Source: Alkalilacustris brevis (GTDB taxonomy: Bacteria; Pseudomonadota; Alphaproteobacteria; Rhodobacterales; Rhodobacteraceae). From it: a stretch of DNA of 46,308 nt. The stretch is taken from contig NZ_QNVJ01000008.1 in the NCBI RefSeq assembly GCF_003350345.1, positions 1-46,308 on the forward strand. The letters run 5' to 3'. Position 1 is the stretch's first letter; each line of letters opens with the position of its first letter. The notes under the pieces were generated by a model. The model searched no databases. It saw only the letters and a program-made list of their open reading frames with translations, and was not told the DNA's origin. This document shows positions 26,991 to 35,943 of the stretch, in pieces. The translations under genes were made by a program, and so were the position numbers.

Positions 26991-27770
26991 TCAGATCACC
27001 CGCTCGACCATCATCTTCTTGATCTCGGCGATCGCGCGCGCCGGGTTCAGCCCCTTGGGGCAGGTCCGCGTGCAGTTCATGATGGTGTGGCAACGATAGA
27101 GCTTGAACGGATCGTGCAGATCGTCCAGCCGCTCGCCCGTGGCCTCGTCGCGGCTGTCGATGATCCAGCGATAGGCATGCAGCAGCGCCGCCGGCCCCAG
27201 GTAGCGGTCGCCGTTCCACCAGTAACTGGGGCAGGAGGTCGAGCAGCAGGCGCACATCACGCATTCATAAAGCCCGTCGAGCTTCTCGCGATCCTCGATC
27301 GACTGCTTCCATTCCTTCGCCGGGGTGTTCGACTTGGTTTCCAGCCAGGGCTGGATCGCGGCGTGCTGCGCGTAGAAATGCGTCAGGTCCGGCACCAGAT
27401 CCTTGACCACCGGCATATGCGGCAGCGGGTAGACCTTCACGTCGCCCTTGACCTCGTCCATGCCGAAGATGCAGGCCAGCGTGTTCTGCCCGTCGATATT
27501 CATGGCGCAAGAGCCGCAGATCCCCTCGCGGCACGAGCGGCGAAAGGTCAGCGTCGGGTCGATCTTGTTCTTGATGTAGATCAGCGCATCCAGAACCATC
27601 GGCCCGCAATCGTCGAGATCGACGAAATAGGTATCGACCCGCGGGTTCTCGCCATCATCGGGGTTCCAGCGATAGATGCGGAAGCTGCGCAGGTTTTTCG
27701 CACCATCGGGCTTGGGCCAGGTCTTGCCGGTGCGGATCCGGCTGTTCTTGGGAAGGGTCAGTTGCACCAT
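26991..27770 (-). CDS. sdhB: Succinate dehydrogenase iron-sulfur subunit
   Basis: SdhB (259 residues) carries electrons from FAD in SdhA to ubiquinone through three Fe-S clusters. The 2Fe-2S ligands are in [20 protein letters not shown] then AC. The 4Fe-4S and 3Fe-4S ligands are in [18 protein letters not shown] and [17 protein letters not shown]. The [17 protein letters not shown] segment is family-typical. It is the last gene of sdhCDAB, 95 bp after sdhA across a GC-rich spacer that includes the palindrome CCCGGCGCCGGG. The protein faces the cytoplasm on the inner membrane. Confidence 0.97.
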   Translation of the reverse strand: MVQLTLPKNSRIRTGKTWPKPDGAKNLRSFRIYRWNPDDGENPRVDTYFVDLDDCGPMVLDALIYIKNKIDPTLTFRRSCREGICGSCAMNIDGQNTLACIFGMDEVKGDVKVYPLPHMPVVKDLVPDLTHFYAQHAAIQPWLETKSNTPAKEWKQSIEDREKLDGLYECVMCACCSTSCPSYWWNGDRYLGPAALLHAYRWIIDSRDEATGERLDDLHDPFKLYRCHTIMNCTRTCPKGLNPARAIAEIKKMMVERVI

Positions 27771-27865
27771 CTTGCGTCTTCTCCATCAATGCTGGACGGG
27801 TGCTGCCGGATGTCCGGGTGCAGCGCCGCGGGCAGGAACGCCCGGCGCCGGGTTGCCACCCGCCA

Positions 27866-29671
27866 TCAATACACCCGCGCCTTGGGCGCGATGCGCTTGG
27901 GGTCGATCCCGCCTTCGTCCTTCGTGGTCAGCGGCTCGGTGTGCACGGGGCGGTAATCCAGCCGCACCTTGGCGCCATCGACCCAGGCCAGCGAATGCTT
28001 GCGCCAGGTCTTGTCGTCGCGGTCGGGGTAATCCTCGTGCGCATGGGCGCCGCGGCTTTCCTTGCGCGCCTCGGCCGAAACGATGGTGGCCATCGCGTTG
28101 GGCATGAGGTTGTCAAGCTCGAGCGTCTCCATCAGGTCGGAGTTCCAGATCAGCGACCGGTCGGACACCTTGATGTCGGCCATGCGGCCGGCCACGGCCT
28201 CCATCTTCTGGCAGCCCTCGGCCAGGGTCTTGTCGGTGCGGAACACTGCCGCGTCGGCCTGCATGGTGGTCTGCATCTCAAGGCGCAGATCGGCCGTCGG
28301 CACCGCGCCGGCGGCATTGCGGAACTGGTCGAACCGCTCCACCGCCTTGTCGAGCGAGGCCTGGTTGAGCACCGGGTTCGGCGCTTCGGGGTCCACCACC
28401 TGCCCGGCACGGATCGCCGCGGCACGGCCGAACACCACCAGGTCGATCAGGCTGTTGGAGCCCAGCCGGTTGGCGCCATGCACGCTGGCGCAGGCGGCCT
28501 CGCCCACGGCCATCAGCCCCGGCGCGATGCGATCGGGGTTCTCGGCATCGGCATCGAGCACCTCGCCCCAGTAATTCGTGGGGATGCCGCCCATGTTGTA
28601 ATGCACCGTGGGCAGAACCGGGATCGGCTCTTTGGTGACATCGACACCGGCGAAGATCTTGGCCGATTCGGAGATGCCCGGCAGGCGCAGGTTCAACGTC
28701 TCGGGCGGCAGGTGATTGAGGTGCAGGTGGATGTGATCCTTGTTCGCCCCCACGCCGCGGCCCTCGCGGATTTCCATGGTCATGCAGCGGCTGACCACAT
28801 CGCGCGACGCCAGGTCCTTGTAGGTCGGCGCATAGCGTTCCATGAAACGCTCGCCTTCCGAGTTGGTCAGATAGCCCCCCTCGCCACGCGCGCCCTCGGT
28901 AATCAGGCAGCCCGCGCCATAGATGCCGGTGGGGTGGAACTGCACGAATTCCATGTCCTGCAGCGGCAGGCCCGCGCGCGCCACCATGCCGTTGCCGTCG
29001 CCGGTGCAGGTATGGGCGCTGGTCGCGCTGAAATAGGCGCGGCCATAGCCGCCGGTGGCCAGCACGACCATCTTGGCGTTGAAGGCGTGCAGCGTGCCGT
29101 CATCAAGTTTCCAGGCCAGCACGCCCTGGCACTGCCCGTCTTCCGACATGATCAGGTCGGTGGCGAAATACTCGATGTAGAACTGCGCCTTCTGCTTGAG
29201 CGACTGGCCATAGAGCGTGTGCAGCATGGCGTGGCCGGTGCGGTCGGCGGCAGCACAGGTGCGCTGCACGGGCGGGCCTTCGCCGAACTCGGTGGTGTGG
29301 CCGCCGAAGGGGCGCTGGTAGATCTTGCCTTCCTCGGTGCGCGAAAACGGCACGCCGTAATGTTCCAGCTCGTAGACGGCCTTGGGCGCCTCGCGCGCCA
29401 GATACTCCATCGCGTCGGTGTCGCCCAGCCAGTCAGAGCCCTTCACCGTGTCGTACATGTGCCATTGCCAGTGGTCCGGCCCCATGTTCGACAGCGAGGC
29501 GGCAATGCCCCCCTGCGCGGCCACCGTGTGCGACCGGGTCGGGAAAACCTTGGTCACGCAGGCGGTCTTGAGCCCCTGCTCGGCCATGCCGAGCGTCGCG
29601 CGCAGGCCCGAGCCGCCGGCGCCCACGACCACGACGTCATAGGTGTGATGCTCGATCTCGTATGCGGGCAT
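27866..29671 (-). CDS. sdhA: Succinate dehydrogenase flavoprotein subunit
   Basis: SdhA (601 residues) oxidises succinate to fumarate. The FAD-binding start is [36 protein letters not shown] contains His48, the residue that binds FAD covalently in this family. The substrate and catalytic segments [56 protein letters not shown] and [20 protein letters not shown] are all intact. The C-terminus ends normally in APKARVY. It begins 19 bp after the sdhD stop codon. It is the catalytic subunit of complex II, attached to the membrane by SdhC and SdhD. Confidence 0.98.
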   Translation of the reverse strand: MPAYEIEHHTYDVVVVGAGGSGLRATLGMAEQGLKTACVTKVFPTRSHTVAAQGGIAASLSNMGPDHWQWHMYDTVKGSDWLGDTDAMEYLAREAPKAVYELEHYGVPFSRTEEGKIYQRPFGGHTTEFGEGPPVQRTCAAADRTGHAMLHTLYGQSLKQKAQFYIEYFATDLIMSEDGQCQGVLAWKLDDGTLHAFNAKMVVLATGGYGRAYFSATSAHTCTGDGNGMVARAGLPLQDMEFVQFHPTGIYGAGCLITEGARGEGGYLTNSEGERFMERYAPTYKDLASRDVVSRCMTMEIREGRGVGANKDHIHLHLNHLPPETLNLRLPGISESAKIFAGVDVTKEPIPVLPTVHYNMGGIPTNYWGEVLDADAENPDRIAPGLMAVGEAACASVHGANRLGSNSLIDLVVFGRAAAIRAGQVVDPEAPNPVLNQASLDKAVERFDQFRNAAGAVPTADLRLEMQTTMQADAAVFRTDKTLAEGCQKMEAVAGRMADIKVSDRSLIWNSDLMETLELDNLMPNAMATIVSAEARKESRGAHAHEDYPDRDDKTWRKHSLAWVDGAKVRLDYRPVHTEPLTTKDEGGIDPKRIAPKARVY

Positions 29672-29684
29672 GTCTTTCTCCTGC

Positions 29685-30065
29685 TCAGGCGCCGAGCGCG
29701 ATCACGATGATGGCAAAAGCGCCGATCAGCGCGAACAGCGCACAGATCAGGCGCACGGCGATCAGCAGCACGGTTTCAACGGCCTTGCTGCCGGCGTAAT
29801 CCTCGATCACCACCTGCAACCCCTGATGGATGTGCAGGAACACCGCAAGGATGAAGGCGATCGCGACGATGGCGTGGAAAGGGTGGGAATAGGTTTCAAG
29901 CACGGCCTCGTGCCCGGCGCCCAGGTTCATGGCGAACGGAAAAAGGAAGGCCGGGGTGAGAAAGATCAGCGCGATGGCGCTGAGGCGCTGCTCGACCCAG
30001 TGGGTCACGCCATGCCCGGCGCTGCCCAGGCCCGAAACACGTTGCCGGTCGGTGCGGTAGCTCAT
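29685..30065 (-). CDS. sdhD: Succinate dehydrogenase membrane anchor subunit
   Basis: SdhD (126 residues) is the small membrane anchor of complex II. It has three hydrophobic segments: about residues 29-46, 64-82 and 99-124. [17 protein letters not shown] is the conserved segment with the heme b ligand and quinone-site residues. The N-terminal [20 protein letters not shown] is typical of alphaproteobacterial SdhD. ATG 30065 gives the normal length; an upstream reading to 30326 would overlap sdhC. It lies 11 bp after sdhC. Confidence 0.93.
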   Translation of the reverse strand: MSYRTDRQRVSGLGSAGHGVTHWVEQRLSAIALIFLTPAFLFPFAMNLGAGHEAVLETYSHPFHAIVAIAFILAVFLHIHQGLQVVIEDYAGSKAVETVLLIAVRLICALFALIGAFAIIVIALGA

Positions 30066-30076
30066 GCTTCCCTCCC

Positions 30077-30460
30077 TCAGGCCAGAATGATGGTTGCGAT
30101 GGTCAGGATGACCGCGATGACAATTGCCGCCTGGCCGGAAACGGTCACACGGTGATTGCCGAACCAGCTGCCGGTGTCCCAGATCAGGTGCCGGATGCCG
30201 TTGCAGAAATGCAGCCACAGACCGAAGGCGCTGACCACCATGATCAGCGTGCCCAGCCACGAGGTCAGAAACCAGTCGGCTGTCGCGAAATACCCCGGCG
30301 AGATGGCCGCGGCCAGAAACCACCACACGACCAGAAGCGCGGTGATCGAAAGCCCGACACCGGTGATCCTGTGCGCAATCGACAGGATCGCGTTCAGCGG
30401 AAAGCGATAGATCGACACATGCGGTGAAAGCGGGCGGTTTCCCCTGTTGACGTCAGCCAT
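30077..30460 (-). CDS. sdhC: Succinate dehydrogenase cytochrome b556 subunit
   Basis: SdhC (127 residues) binds heme b with SdhD and forms part of the ubiquinone site. RPLSPHVSIYRFPLNAILSI AHRITGVGLS is the SdhC family signature. LWLHFCNGIRHLIWDTG carries the heme-ligand His84. Three membrane helices are visible. ATG 30460 has GGAGGG upstream; a start further upstream adds 23 unrelated residues. It is the first gene of sdhCDAB. About 150 bp upstream lies the double GTGATCAC element shared with sucC, which suggests joint regulation of the two TCA operons. Confidence 0.95.
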   Translation of the reverse strand: MADVNRGNRPLSPHVSIYRFPLNAILSIAHRITGVGLSITALLVVWWFLAAAISPGYFATADWFLTSWLGTLIMVVSAFGLWLHFCNGIRHLIWDTGSWFGNHRVTVSGQAAIVIAVILTIATIILA

Positions 30461-30607
30461 GACCGGATCCCTCCATGGTGGCTCGTGCCCCGGGGCGGCT
30501 GGCCCCAAGGCTGGCTTTGCGACATCCATAACGTAAATTCCGCCGGTGTCACGCGTCCAGACATACCTGAACGCCGCTTTTTTTGCCGATTTTCACAGAA
30601 ATGCACG

Positions 30608-30642
30608 TTTGTGATCACGGAAAAAATTAGCGTGATCACAAA
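30608..30642 (-). promoter_or_regulatory. Double-palindrome operator upstream of sdhC
   Basis: A perfect 12-bp inverted repeat, TTTGTGATCACG (30608-30619) and CGTGATCACAAA (30631-30642), has an 11-nt AT-rich spacer. Each arm contains the 8-bp palindrome GTGATCAC (30611-30618 and 30632-30639). The centres are 21 bp apart, two helical turns. The same arrangement occurs upstream of sucC. It lies between the mch stop (30688) and the sdhC start (30460). This is most likely a binding site for two dimers of a regulator of the TCA operons. The regulator is not identified. Confidence 0.75.
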
Positions 30643-30687
30643 TACGGGTAACATGGCACCCCATGCCTTGCGGCCACGCGATGCGCT

Positions 30688-31722
30688 TCACCGCGGGACC
30701 AGCGCCCAGTAGTCCAGATCGAGCAACACCTCGGGCAGGTATTTTCCGGCCTCGTCGCGCAAGGCGAAGGCCCCACCGCCCGCCTTTACCGCCACCAGCC
30801 GCAGGCGCAGGGCGCCGACACCGGGCGCGGCGGTTTCGGCCTTGTCCAGCACCTCGGACCAGGCGCGCACGGTATCGCCGGAAAAACAGGGGTTCGCATG
30901 TGCCCCGGCATTGATCGCCGCGATCATCTGCGCATTGGCCAGCCCGTTGAAGCCGAGCGCGCGTGCAAGGCTGATGACATGCCCGCCATAGATCAGCCGC
31001 CGCCCGTCCTCGCGGTGGGTGGCGTCGAAATGCACCTTCGCGGTGTTCTGCCACAGCCGCGTGGCCAGCATGTGCTCGGCCTCTTCAATGGTGACGCCAT
31101 CCACATGGTCGATCCGTTCGCCCACGGCATAATCGCCCCAGCGGTGCGGTTCGCCGGCAAGCGCGAAGTCGTAGCCGGTAAAATCCAGCCCGTCGGGCAC
31201 GCACAGGTCGGCGGCGGAAACCGCTGCCGCCAGATCGGGCACCACCGTATCGGGCGCGGGCGACGCCGCGTCGCGCTTGCGCACCATCACCCAGCGCACA
31301 TATTCCAGCACCGGCGCGCCGTGCTGGTTCAGGCCCCGCGTGCGCACCCACAGCACACCGGCCTTGCCGTTCGAGGTTTCGCGCAGGCCGATCACCTCGC
31401 TTTCGGCGCGCAGCGTATCGCCGGGCCAGACCGGGCGCAGAAAGCGCCCCTCGGCATAGCCCAGATTGGCCACGGCATTGAGGCTGATGTCAGGCACCGT
31501 CTTGCCGAACACCGTGTGAAACACGATCAGGTCGTCAAGCGGGCTGGCCGGCAGGCCGCAGGCGCGGGCAAAGGTGTCCGACGAATGCAGCGCCCCGCGC
31601 GCCGGGTAAAGCGCATGGTAAAGCGCCCGCTCGCCGCCCGAAAGGGTGCGCGGCACCGCGTGGACGATCACCTCGCCCAGGCGGTAATCCTCGAAAAAGC
31701 GGCCGGCGCTGGTCTTGCTCAT
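30688..31722 (-). CDS. mch: Mesaconyl-C1-CoA hydratase (beta-methylmalyl-CoA dehydratase)
   Basis: This 344-residue enzyme has two hot-dog (MaoC-like) domains. It interconverts mesaconyl-C1-CoA and beta-methylmalyl-CoA in the ethylmalonyl-CoA pathway. Domain 1 has GRFFEDYRLGEVIVHAVPRT LSGG and VWPGDTLRAESEVIGLRETS. Domain 2 has GVTIEEAEHMLATRLWQNTA KVHFD and IYGGHVISLARALGFNGLAN, the MaoC hydratase segment. Length and context match the Rhodobacter sphaeroides enzyme, which also lies near sdh and mcl2. ATG 31722 overlaps the upstream stop codon by one base (TGATG), giving tight coupling; a GTG at 31725 would add one residue. It is the last gene of the mcl2-nnrU-DUF1737-mch unit. Confidence 0.92.
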   Translation of the reverse strand: MSKTSAGRFFEDYRLGEVIVHAVPRTLSGGERALYHALYPARGALHSSDTFARACGLPASPLDDLIVFHTVFGKTVPDISLNAVANLGYAEGRFLRPVWPGDTLRAESEVIGLRETSNGKAGVLWVRTRGLNQHGAPVLEYVRWVMVRKRDAASPAPDTVVPDLAAAVSAADLCVPDGLDFTGYDFALAGEPHRWGDYAVGERIDHVDGVTIEEAEHMLATRLWQNTAKVHFDATHREDGRRLIYGGHVISLARALGFNGLANAQMIAAINAGAHANPCFSGDTVRAWSEVLDKAETAAPGVGALRLRLVAVKAGGGAFALRDEAGKYLPEVLLDLDYWALVPR

Positions 31723-31928
31723 CACAGACCGCCCAGTTTCATGTCCGGGTCATAATTGGCGCCGGGCACATCCTTCACCACGGCCTGCGCACAACGCATG
31801 ATGCCATTGGCCTGATCGAACCCGTAGGCGGGCGCGCCATGAAGCTCCCAACCCTCATTCAGGGCCTTCGTCACCTTGTGGCAAAAGGCGGGGGTGTCCT
31901 CGCCAGTCAGCAATCGGTAGGCTTTCAT
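31722..31928 (-). CDS. DUF1737 family protein
   Basis: This is a 68-residue protein of the DUF1737 family: KAYRLLTGEDTPAFCHKVTK ALNEGWELHGAPAYGFD. The N-terminal half is the conserved domain, a short alpha/beta fold in which an aromatic Trp-Glu-Leu segment follows a helix. The tail is variable (VPGANYDPDMKLGGL). No function is established for the family. The start ATG 31928 is 1 nt from the nnrU stop codon (30-32), and its stop overlaps the mch start. It is therefore translated between an NnrU-like protein and a core enzyme of the ethylmalonyl-CoA pathway. Confidence 0.85.
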   Translation of the reverse strand: MKAYRLLTGEDTPAFCHKVTKALNEGWELHGAPAYGFDQANGIMRCAQAVVKDVPGANYDPDMKLGGL

Positions 31929-31929
31929 C

Positions 31930-32502
31930 TCACATCGCTCCGAAAGGGTTGACGCCCAGCCAGGCATGAACGCGCCCGGCGATCCAGAAAACCAGCAGCA
32001 CGATGGGCAGCGCGACCAGATCGCGCAGCCAGCCCCCCTTGGGCGGCTTCGGGCGCCAGGCGGGTTCCTGGATGTTGATCATCGCCATGGCCACCACCGC
32101 CCACAGACCAAGCCCGCCGAACAGGATCAACCCCGCCAGATGCCCCATGAGCATCAGATGCGCCAGCGCCCAGATCAGCGTGCCGGTCAGCATCGGGTGA
32201 CGGAATTTCTGCGAAAGCTCCCCGCGCGCCATGCCGATGCCAAAGATATAGAAGGCGATCAGCACAAGCAGGTTGTTCAGGTGATACATCCAGGGCTGCG
32301 GCAGCCACAGCCAGTGGTATTCGGCCTCGCGGTAACCGACCGACATGAAAACGATGGCCAGCAGCAGGAGCGCGGCGAAAATGCCCCGGCTGCCTTCACC
32401 GGTGCGCGCGGTGATCGCCGCCCGCAGCCTCGGCATCAGCCGCTTGAACAGATGCGCCACCCACCACAGCGCCACACCGATGATCAGTATCGGGTATCCC
32501 AT
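31930..32502 (-). CDS. NnrU family membrane protein
   Basis: This 190-residue multi-pass membrane protein has about six hydrophobic segments. It matches the NnrU family: WWVAHLFKRLMPRLRA, GYREAEYHWLWLPQPWMYHL NNLLVLIAFYIFGIGMARG, then FRHPMLTGTLIWALAHLMLM GHLAGLILFGGLGLWA. NnrU was named for nitrite/NO reductase gene regions and is related to isoprenylcysteine methyltransferase-like membrane proteins. No denitrification gene is present here. The start ATG 32502 is 1 nt past the mcl2 stop codon, so it is cotranscribed with mcl2 and mch. Its role in this operon is unknown. Confidence 0.88.
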   Translation of the reverse strand: MGYPILIIGVALWWVAHLFKRLMPRLRAAITARTGEGSRGIFAALLLLAIVFMSVGYREAEYHWLWLPQPWMYHLNNLLVLIAFYIFGIGMARGELSQKFRHPMLTGTLIWALAHLMLMGHLAGLILFGGLGLWAVVAMAMINIQEPAWRPKPPKGGWLRDLVALPIVLLVFWIAGRVHAWLGVNPFGAM

Positions 32503-32503
32503 G

Positions 32504-33376
32504 TCATTCTCCCCGCTGCATTGCCTCGATCGCCTCGGCGCGCGCCAGGATGCGCCGGGCCATCTCAATATGCAGATTCTCGACGATCCTGCCATCGACA
32601 ACCGCGACCCCCTCGCCCCGGCCTTCGGCCTCGGCCCAGGCCTCGATCTGGCGGCGGGCCAGCGCAATTTCTTCGGGCTCGGGCGAGAACACCTCGTTGG
32701 CGATGGCCAGTTGCGCCGGGTGGATCAAGGTCTTGCCGTCGAATCCCATGTCGCGGCCCTGTTCGCACTCGGCCCGCAGCCCCGCCTCGTCGCGAAAGGC
32801 GTTATACACCCCGTCCAGCGCCACGATCCCTGCGGCACGCGCGGCCAGCAGGCAGGTTTGCAACGCCGTGAGCAGCGGCAGCCTGTCAGCGGTGAAACGG
32901 CACTGCATCTCGCGCGCCAGATCGTTGGTGCCCAGCACGAATCCCGCCATGCGCGGCGCGGTGGCGATGGACTGGGCGTTCAGCACGCCCGCGCAGCTTT
33001 CCATCATCGCCCAGATCCGGGTGTCGGCGGTTTCGGCGCGGTCATCGAGCCGCCGGGCCAGCGCCTCGATATCGGCGGCGGCATTGACCTTGGGCAGCAG
33101 GATCGCCTCGGGGCGGGCGTCGGCCAGCGCATCGAGATCGGCCTCGGCCCAGCCGCTATCAAAGGCATTGATCCGCACCAGCCGCGCGCGTGAACCATAA
33201 TCGGCAGTGGCGAGCGCCTCGGCCAGAAGGGCGCGCGCATTGGCCTTTTCGGCGACGGCGACGGCATCCTCCAGGTCGAAGATGATCGCATCGCAGAACA
33301 GGCCTTGCGCCTTTTCCAGCGCGCGGGGGTTCGAGCCCGGAATATACAGGGCCGACCGGAACGGGCGCGTTTCCAT
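32504..33376 (-). CDS. mcl2: (3S)-Malyl-CoA thioesterase
   Basis: This 290-residue CitE-like (HpcH/HpaI) TIM-barrel protein hydrolyses (3S)-malyl-CoA to malate and CoA, completing the ethylmalonyl-CoA pathway. RSALYIPGSNPRALEKAQGL and DAIIFDLEDAVAVAEKANAR are the family opening, with Asp/Glu metal ligands. ILLPKVN, AMMESCAGVLNA and DGKTLIHPAQLAIANEVFSP follow the barrel. The shorter length, the context with mch and sdh, and resemblance to Mcl2 of Rhodobacter sphaeroides favour the thioesterase over the lyase Mcl1 (about 318 residues). A lyase activity cannot be excluded from sequence. ATG 33376 has GAGGAGGGA upstream. It heads the four-gene unit. Confidence 0.87.
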   Translation of the reverse strand: METRPFRSALYIPGSNPRALEKAQGLFCDAIIFDLEDAVAVAEKANARALLAEALATADYGSRARLVRINAFDSGWAEADLDALADARPEAILLPKVNAAADIEALARRLDDRAETADTRIWAMMESCAGVLNAQSIATAPRMAGFVLGTNDLAREMQCRFTADRLPLLTALQTCLLAARAAGIVALDGVYNAFRDEAGLRAECEQGRDMGFDGKTLIHPAQLAIANEVFSPEPEEIALARRQIEAWAEAEGRGEGVAVVDGRIVENLHIEMARRILARAEAIEAMQRGE

Positions 33377-33387
33377 GATTCCCTCCT

Positions 33388-33402
33388 CGCAATATTGTTG
33401 CG
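33388..33402 (-). promoter_or_regulatory. CGCAA-N5-TTGCG inverted repeat next to the mcl2 ribosome site
   Basis: CGCAA (33388-33392) and TTGCG (33398-33402) flank TATTG and include the 8-bp palindrome CAATATTG. The element abuts the mcl2 Shine-Dalgarno sequence. It might be an operator, but the arms are short and only one copy was found. Confidence 0.25.
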
Positions 33403-33569
33403 CGAAGGTCGCTGAAAGCGGAAGCTGTGGCAAGCCGAATTTGCTGCGATGCAGCGGGAGCCTGTCCTGGCGCCGCCGTCGGCCGCGTTAACCAAATCTT
33501 TGCCACCCCGCGGCACCTTTAACGGGGCGCGCCCGCATCGCGGCGCGCCAGTGCTTGAGCGGAGGGGGA

Positions 33570-33899
33570 ATGATGCAAAAGGTCCTTGGCGCGTTGATGG
33601 CCGTCGCGTGGGCGTTGCCGGCCCCTGCCCCCGCGGCCATGGCCCCGGCCACGGGCGTGGAAGGCCCCTGCGGCACGCGCGCCCATGTCCTGCAGATGCT
33701 GGCCGAGCGTTATGGCGAAACCCGGCGGCAGACCGGCTGGATCTCGGGCGAGGGCATTGTGGAGCTGTATGTCTCGGACAGCAGCGGAAGCTGGACGCTC
33801 ACGCTGACCGTTCCTTTGGGCAAGACATGCCTTGTCGCCTCGGGCCACGGCGCGCTGACGCAACCGGTGCGGCCCGCGGTGGCCGAACAGGCCGCGTGA
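33570..33899 (+). CDS. Small secreted protein of unknown function
   Basis: This protein of about 109 residues has a signal peptide ending near the ALPAPAPAAMA segment. The mature part contains GPCGTRAHVLQMLAERYGET, ISGEGIVELYVSDSSGSWTL and TLTVPLGKTCLVASGHG, with two cysteines (after GP and in KTC) that could form a disulfide. I recall similar periplasmic proteins in alphaproteobacteria, with a PCG-x-R start and a C-terminal TCL-x-ASG motif, lacking an assigned function. Two adjacent ATGs (33570 and 33573) follow a GGAGGGGG ribosome site; either may be used. It is divergent from mcl2 and about 140 bp from the convergent tauE stop. Confidence 0.75.
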   Translation: MMQKVLGALMAVAWALPAPAPAAMAPATGVEGPCGTRAHVLQMLAERYGETRRQTGWISGEGIVELYVSDSSGSWTLTLTVPLGKTCLVASGHGALTQPVRPAVAEQAA

Positions 33900-34040
33900 T
33901 CTTTGCAAAAGGCCACCGCATGACGCGGGCTGAGAAGTGACCCGAAGGCAGCGCCGGGTGGGCCGTTTGGCGAGGGTGCTGTGTCCTGCAGAGGTCTTGT
34001 CCCAAAATCGCTCCCCGCGGTCAGGCCCCGGCCCCGCCGG

Positions 34041-34790
34041 TCAGCCCAGCGCAACCCAGATCAGGCGCACACCGATCAGCATTAGCAGCACATAGGCAAA
34101 ACCGAAGAATACCGCCTCGGACACCAGCCGGTGCAAAAGCACGCCCAGCCAGACCCCGAGCATCGCCACCGGCGCCAGGATCAGGTTGGCCGCCAATGTC
34201 TCGACCGTGAAGAAACCCAGCACCGCATAGGGCACCGCCTTCATGAAGTTGATCGCCCAGAACACCACCGAACAGGTCGCCTGATAGGCCGCTTTCGACA
34301 GCCGAAGGGGCAGAAGAAACATCGCCATCGGCGGATCGCCCGCATGGCTGACGAAACTGGCAAAACCCGCCAGCAGCCCCGCGACACTGCCCTTGATCGG
34401 CGAGAACAACGCCGGCGAAAGTTTGAGCAACCCCGTCTGGCGGGCAACCTGGTAAAACACGAACCCGATCGACATCACCCCGATGAACAGGCGGAAGATG
34501 TCGGGGTCCGTCACCCGGTAAAGCGCCGCGCCCAGCAACACGCCGGGAATGGACGCCGCGACCAGCACGATCACGCTGGGCCGGTGCCATTGCCCCCACC
34601 AGGCGCGCACCGTGCCCACATCCATCAGCATCAAGAGCGGCAGCATCAGCCCCAGCGCCAGCGCCGGATCGATGACCAGCGCCAGAATCGGCGTCGCCAC
34701 GAAAGCCGCATGTCCGGCAAAACCGCCCTTGGAAATCCCGGCGAACAGAACCGCGGGAATTGCCGCGCTCAGGAACAACAGGTCGATCAC
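34041..34790 (-). CDS. TauE/SafE family sulfite exporter-like permease
   Basis: This 249-residue membrane protein has about seven to eight hydrophobic helices. It matches the TSUP (TauE/SafE) family: FAGISKGGFAGHAAFVATPI LALVIDPALALGLMLPLL is the first repeat and AGFASFVSHAGDPPMAMFLL P the second. The family exports sulfite, sulfoacetate or other sulfur or organic anions. The substrate here is not known. The start is a GTG at 34790 with GAGGAA upstream. It is divergent from mdh across 176 bp. No sulfur-metabolism gene is adjacent. Confidence 0.87.
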   Translation of the reverse strand: MIDLLFLSAAIPAVLFAGISKGGFAGHAAFVATPILALVIDPALALGLMLPLLMLMDVGTVRAWWGQWHRPSVIVLVAASIPGVLLGAALYRVTDPDIFRLFIGVMSIGFVFYQVARQTGLLKLSPALFSPIKGSVAGLLAGFASFVSHAGDPPMAMFLLPLRLSKAAYQATCSVVFWAINFMKAVPYAVLGFFTVETLAANLILAPVAMLGVWLGVLLHRLVSEAVFFGFAYVLLMLIGVRLIWVALG

Positions 34791-34820
34791 TTTTCATTCC
34801 TCCACGCGGTTTTTCCCGCT

Positions 34821-34857
34821 TTTCCGCCCGCTTACCTCTTTCGCGGGCGGGCGGAAA
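34821..34857. other. Inverted repeat in the tauE-mdh divergent promoter region
   Basis: An 11-bp perfect inverted repeat, TTTCCGCCCGC (34821-34831) and GCGGGCGGAAA (34847-34857), has a 15-nt spacer. It lies between two divergent starts, so a terminator is unlikely. It may be an operator or a 5' leader hairpin. Confidence 0.35.
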
Positions 34858-34951
34858 CCCCGGCCGCGCCGCCTTGCGCCTGCGCATTGAACCGCCGCGC
34901 TCTTGCGCGAGGCGGCCAGAGCGACTAGGCCTCGCCGCGTCAAGCAACTGA

Positions 34952-35929
<978 letters not shown>

Positions 35930-35943
35930 TCCATTTTTGAAAA

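Noticed and set aside
30611-30639. CRP/FNR-type site (TGTGA-N6-TCACA)
   Set aside because: The TGTGA and TCACA halves abut without the 6-bp spacer, and the 21-bp double arrangement is not that of CRP/FNR.
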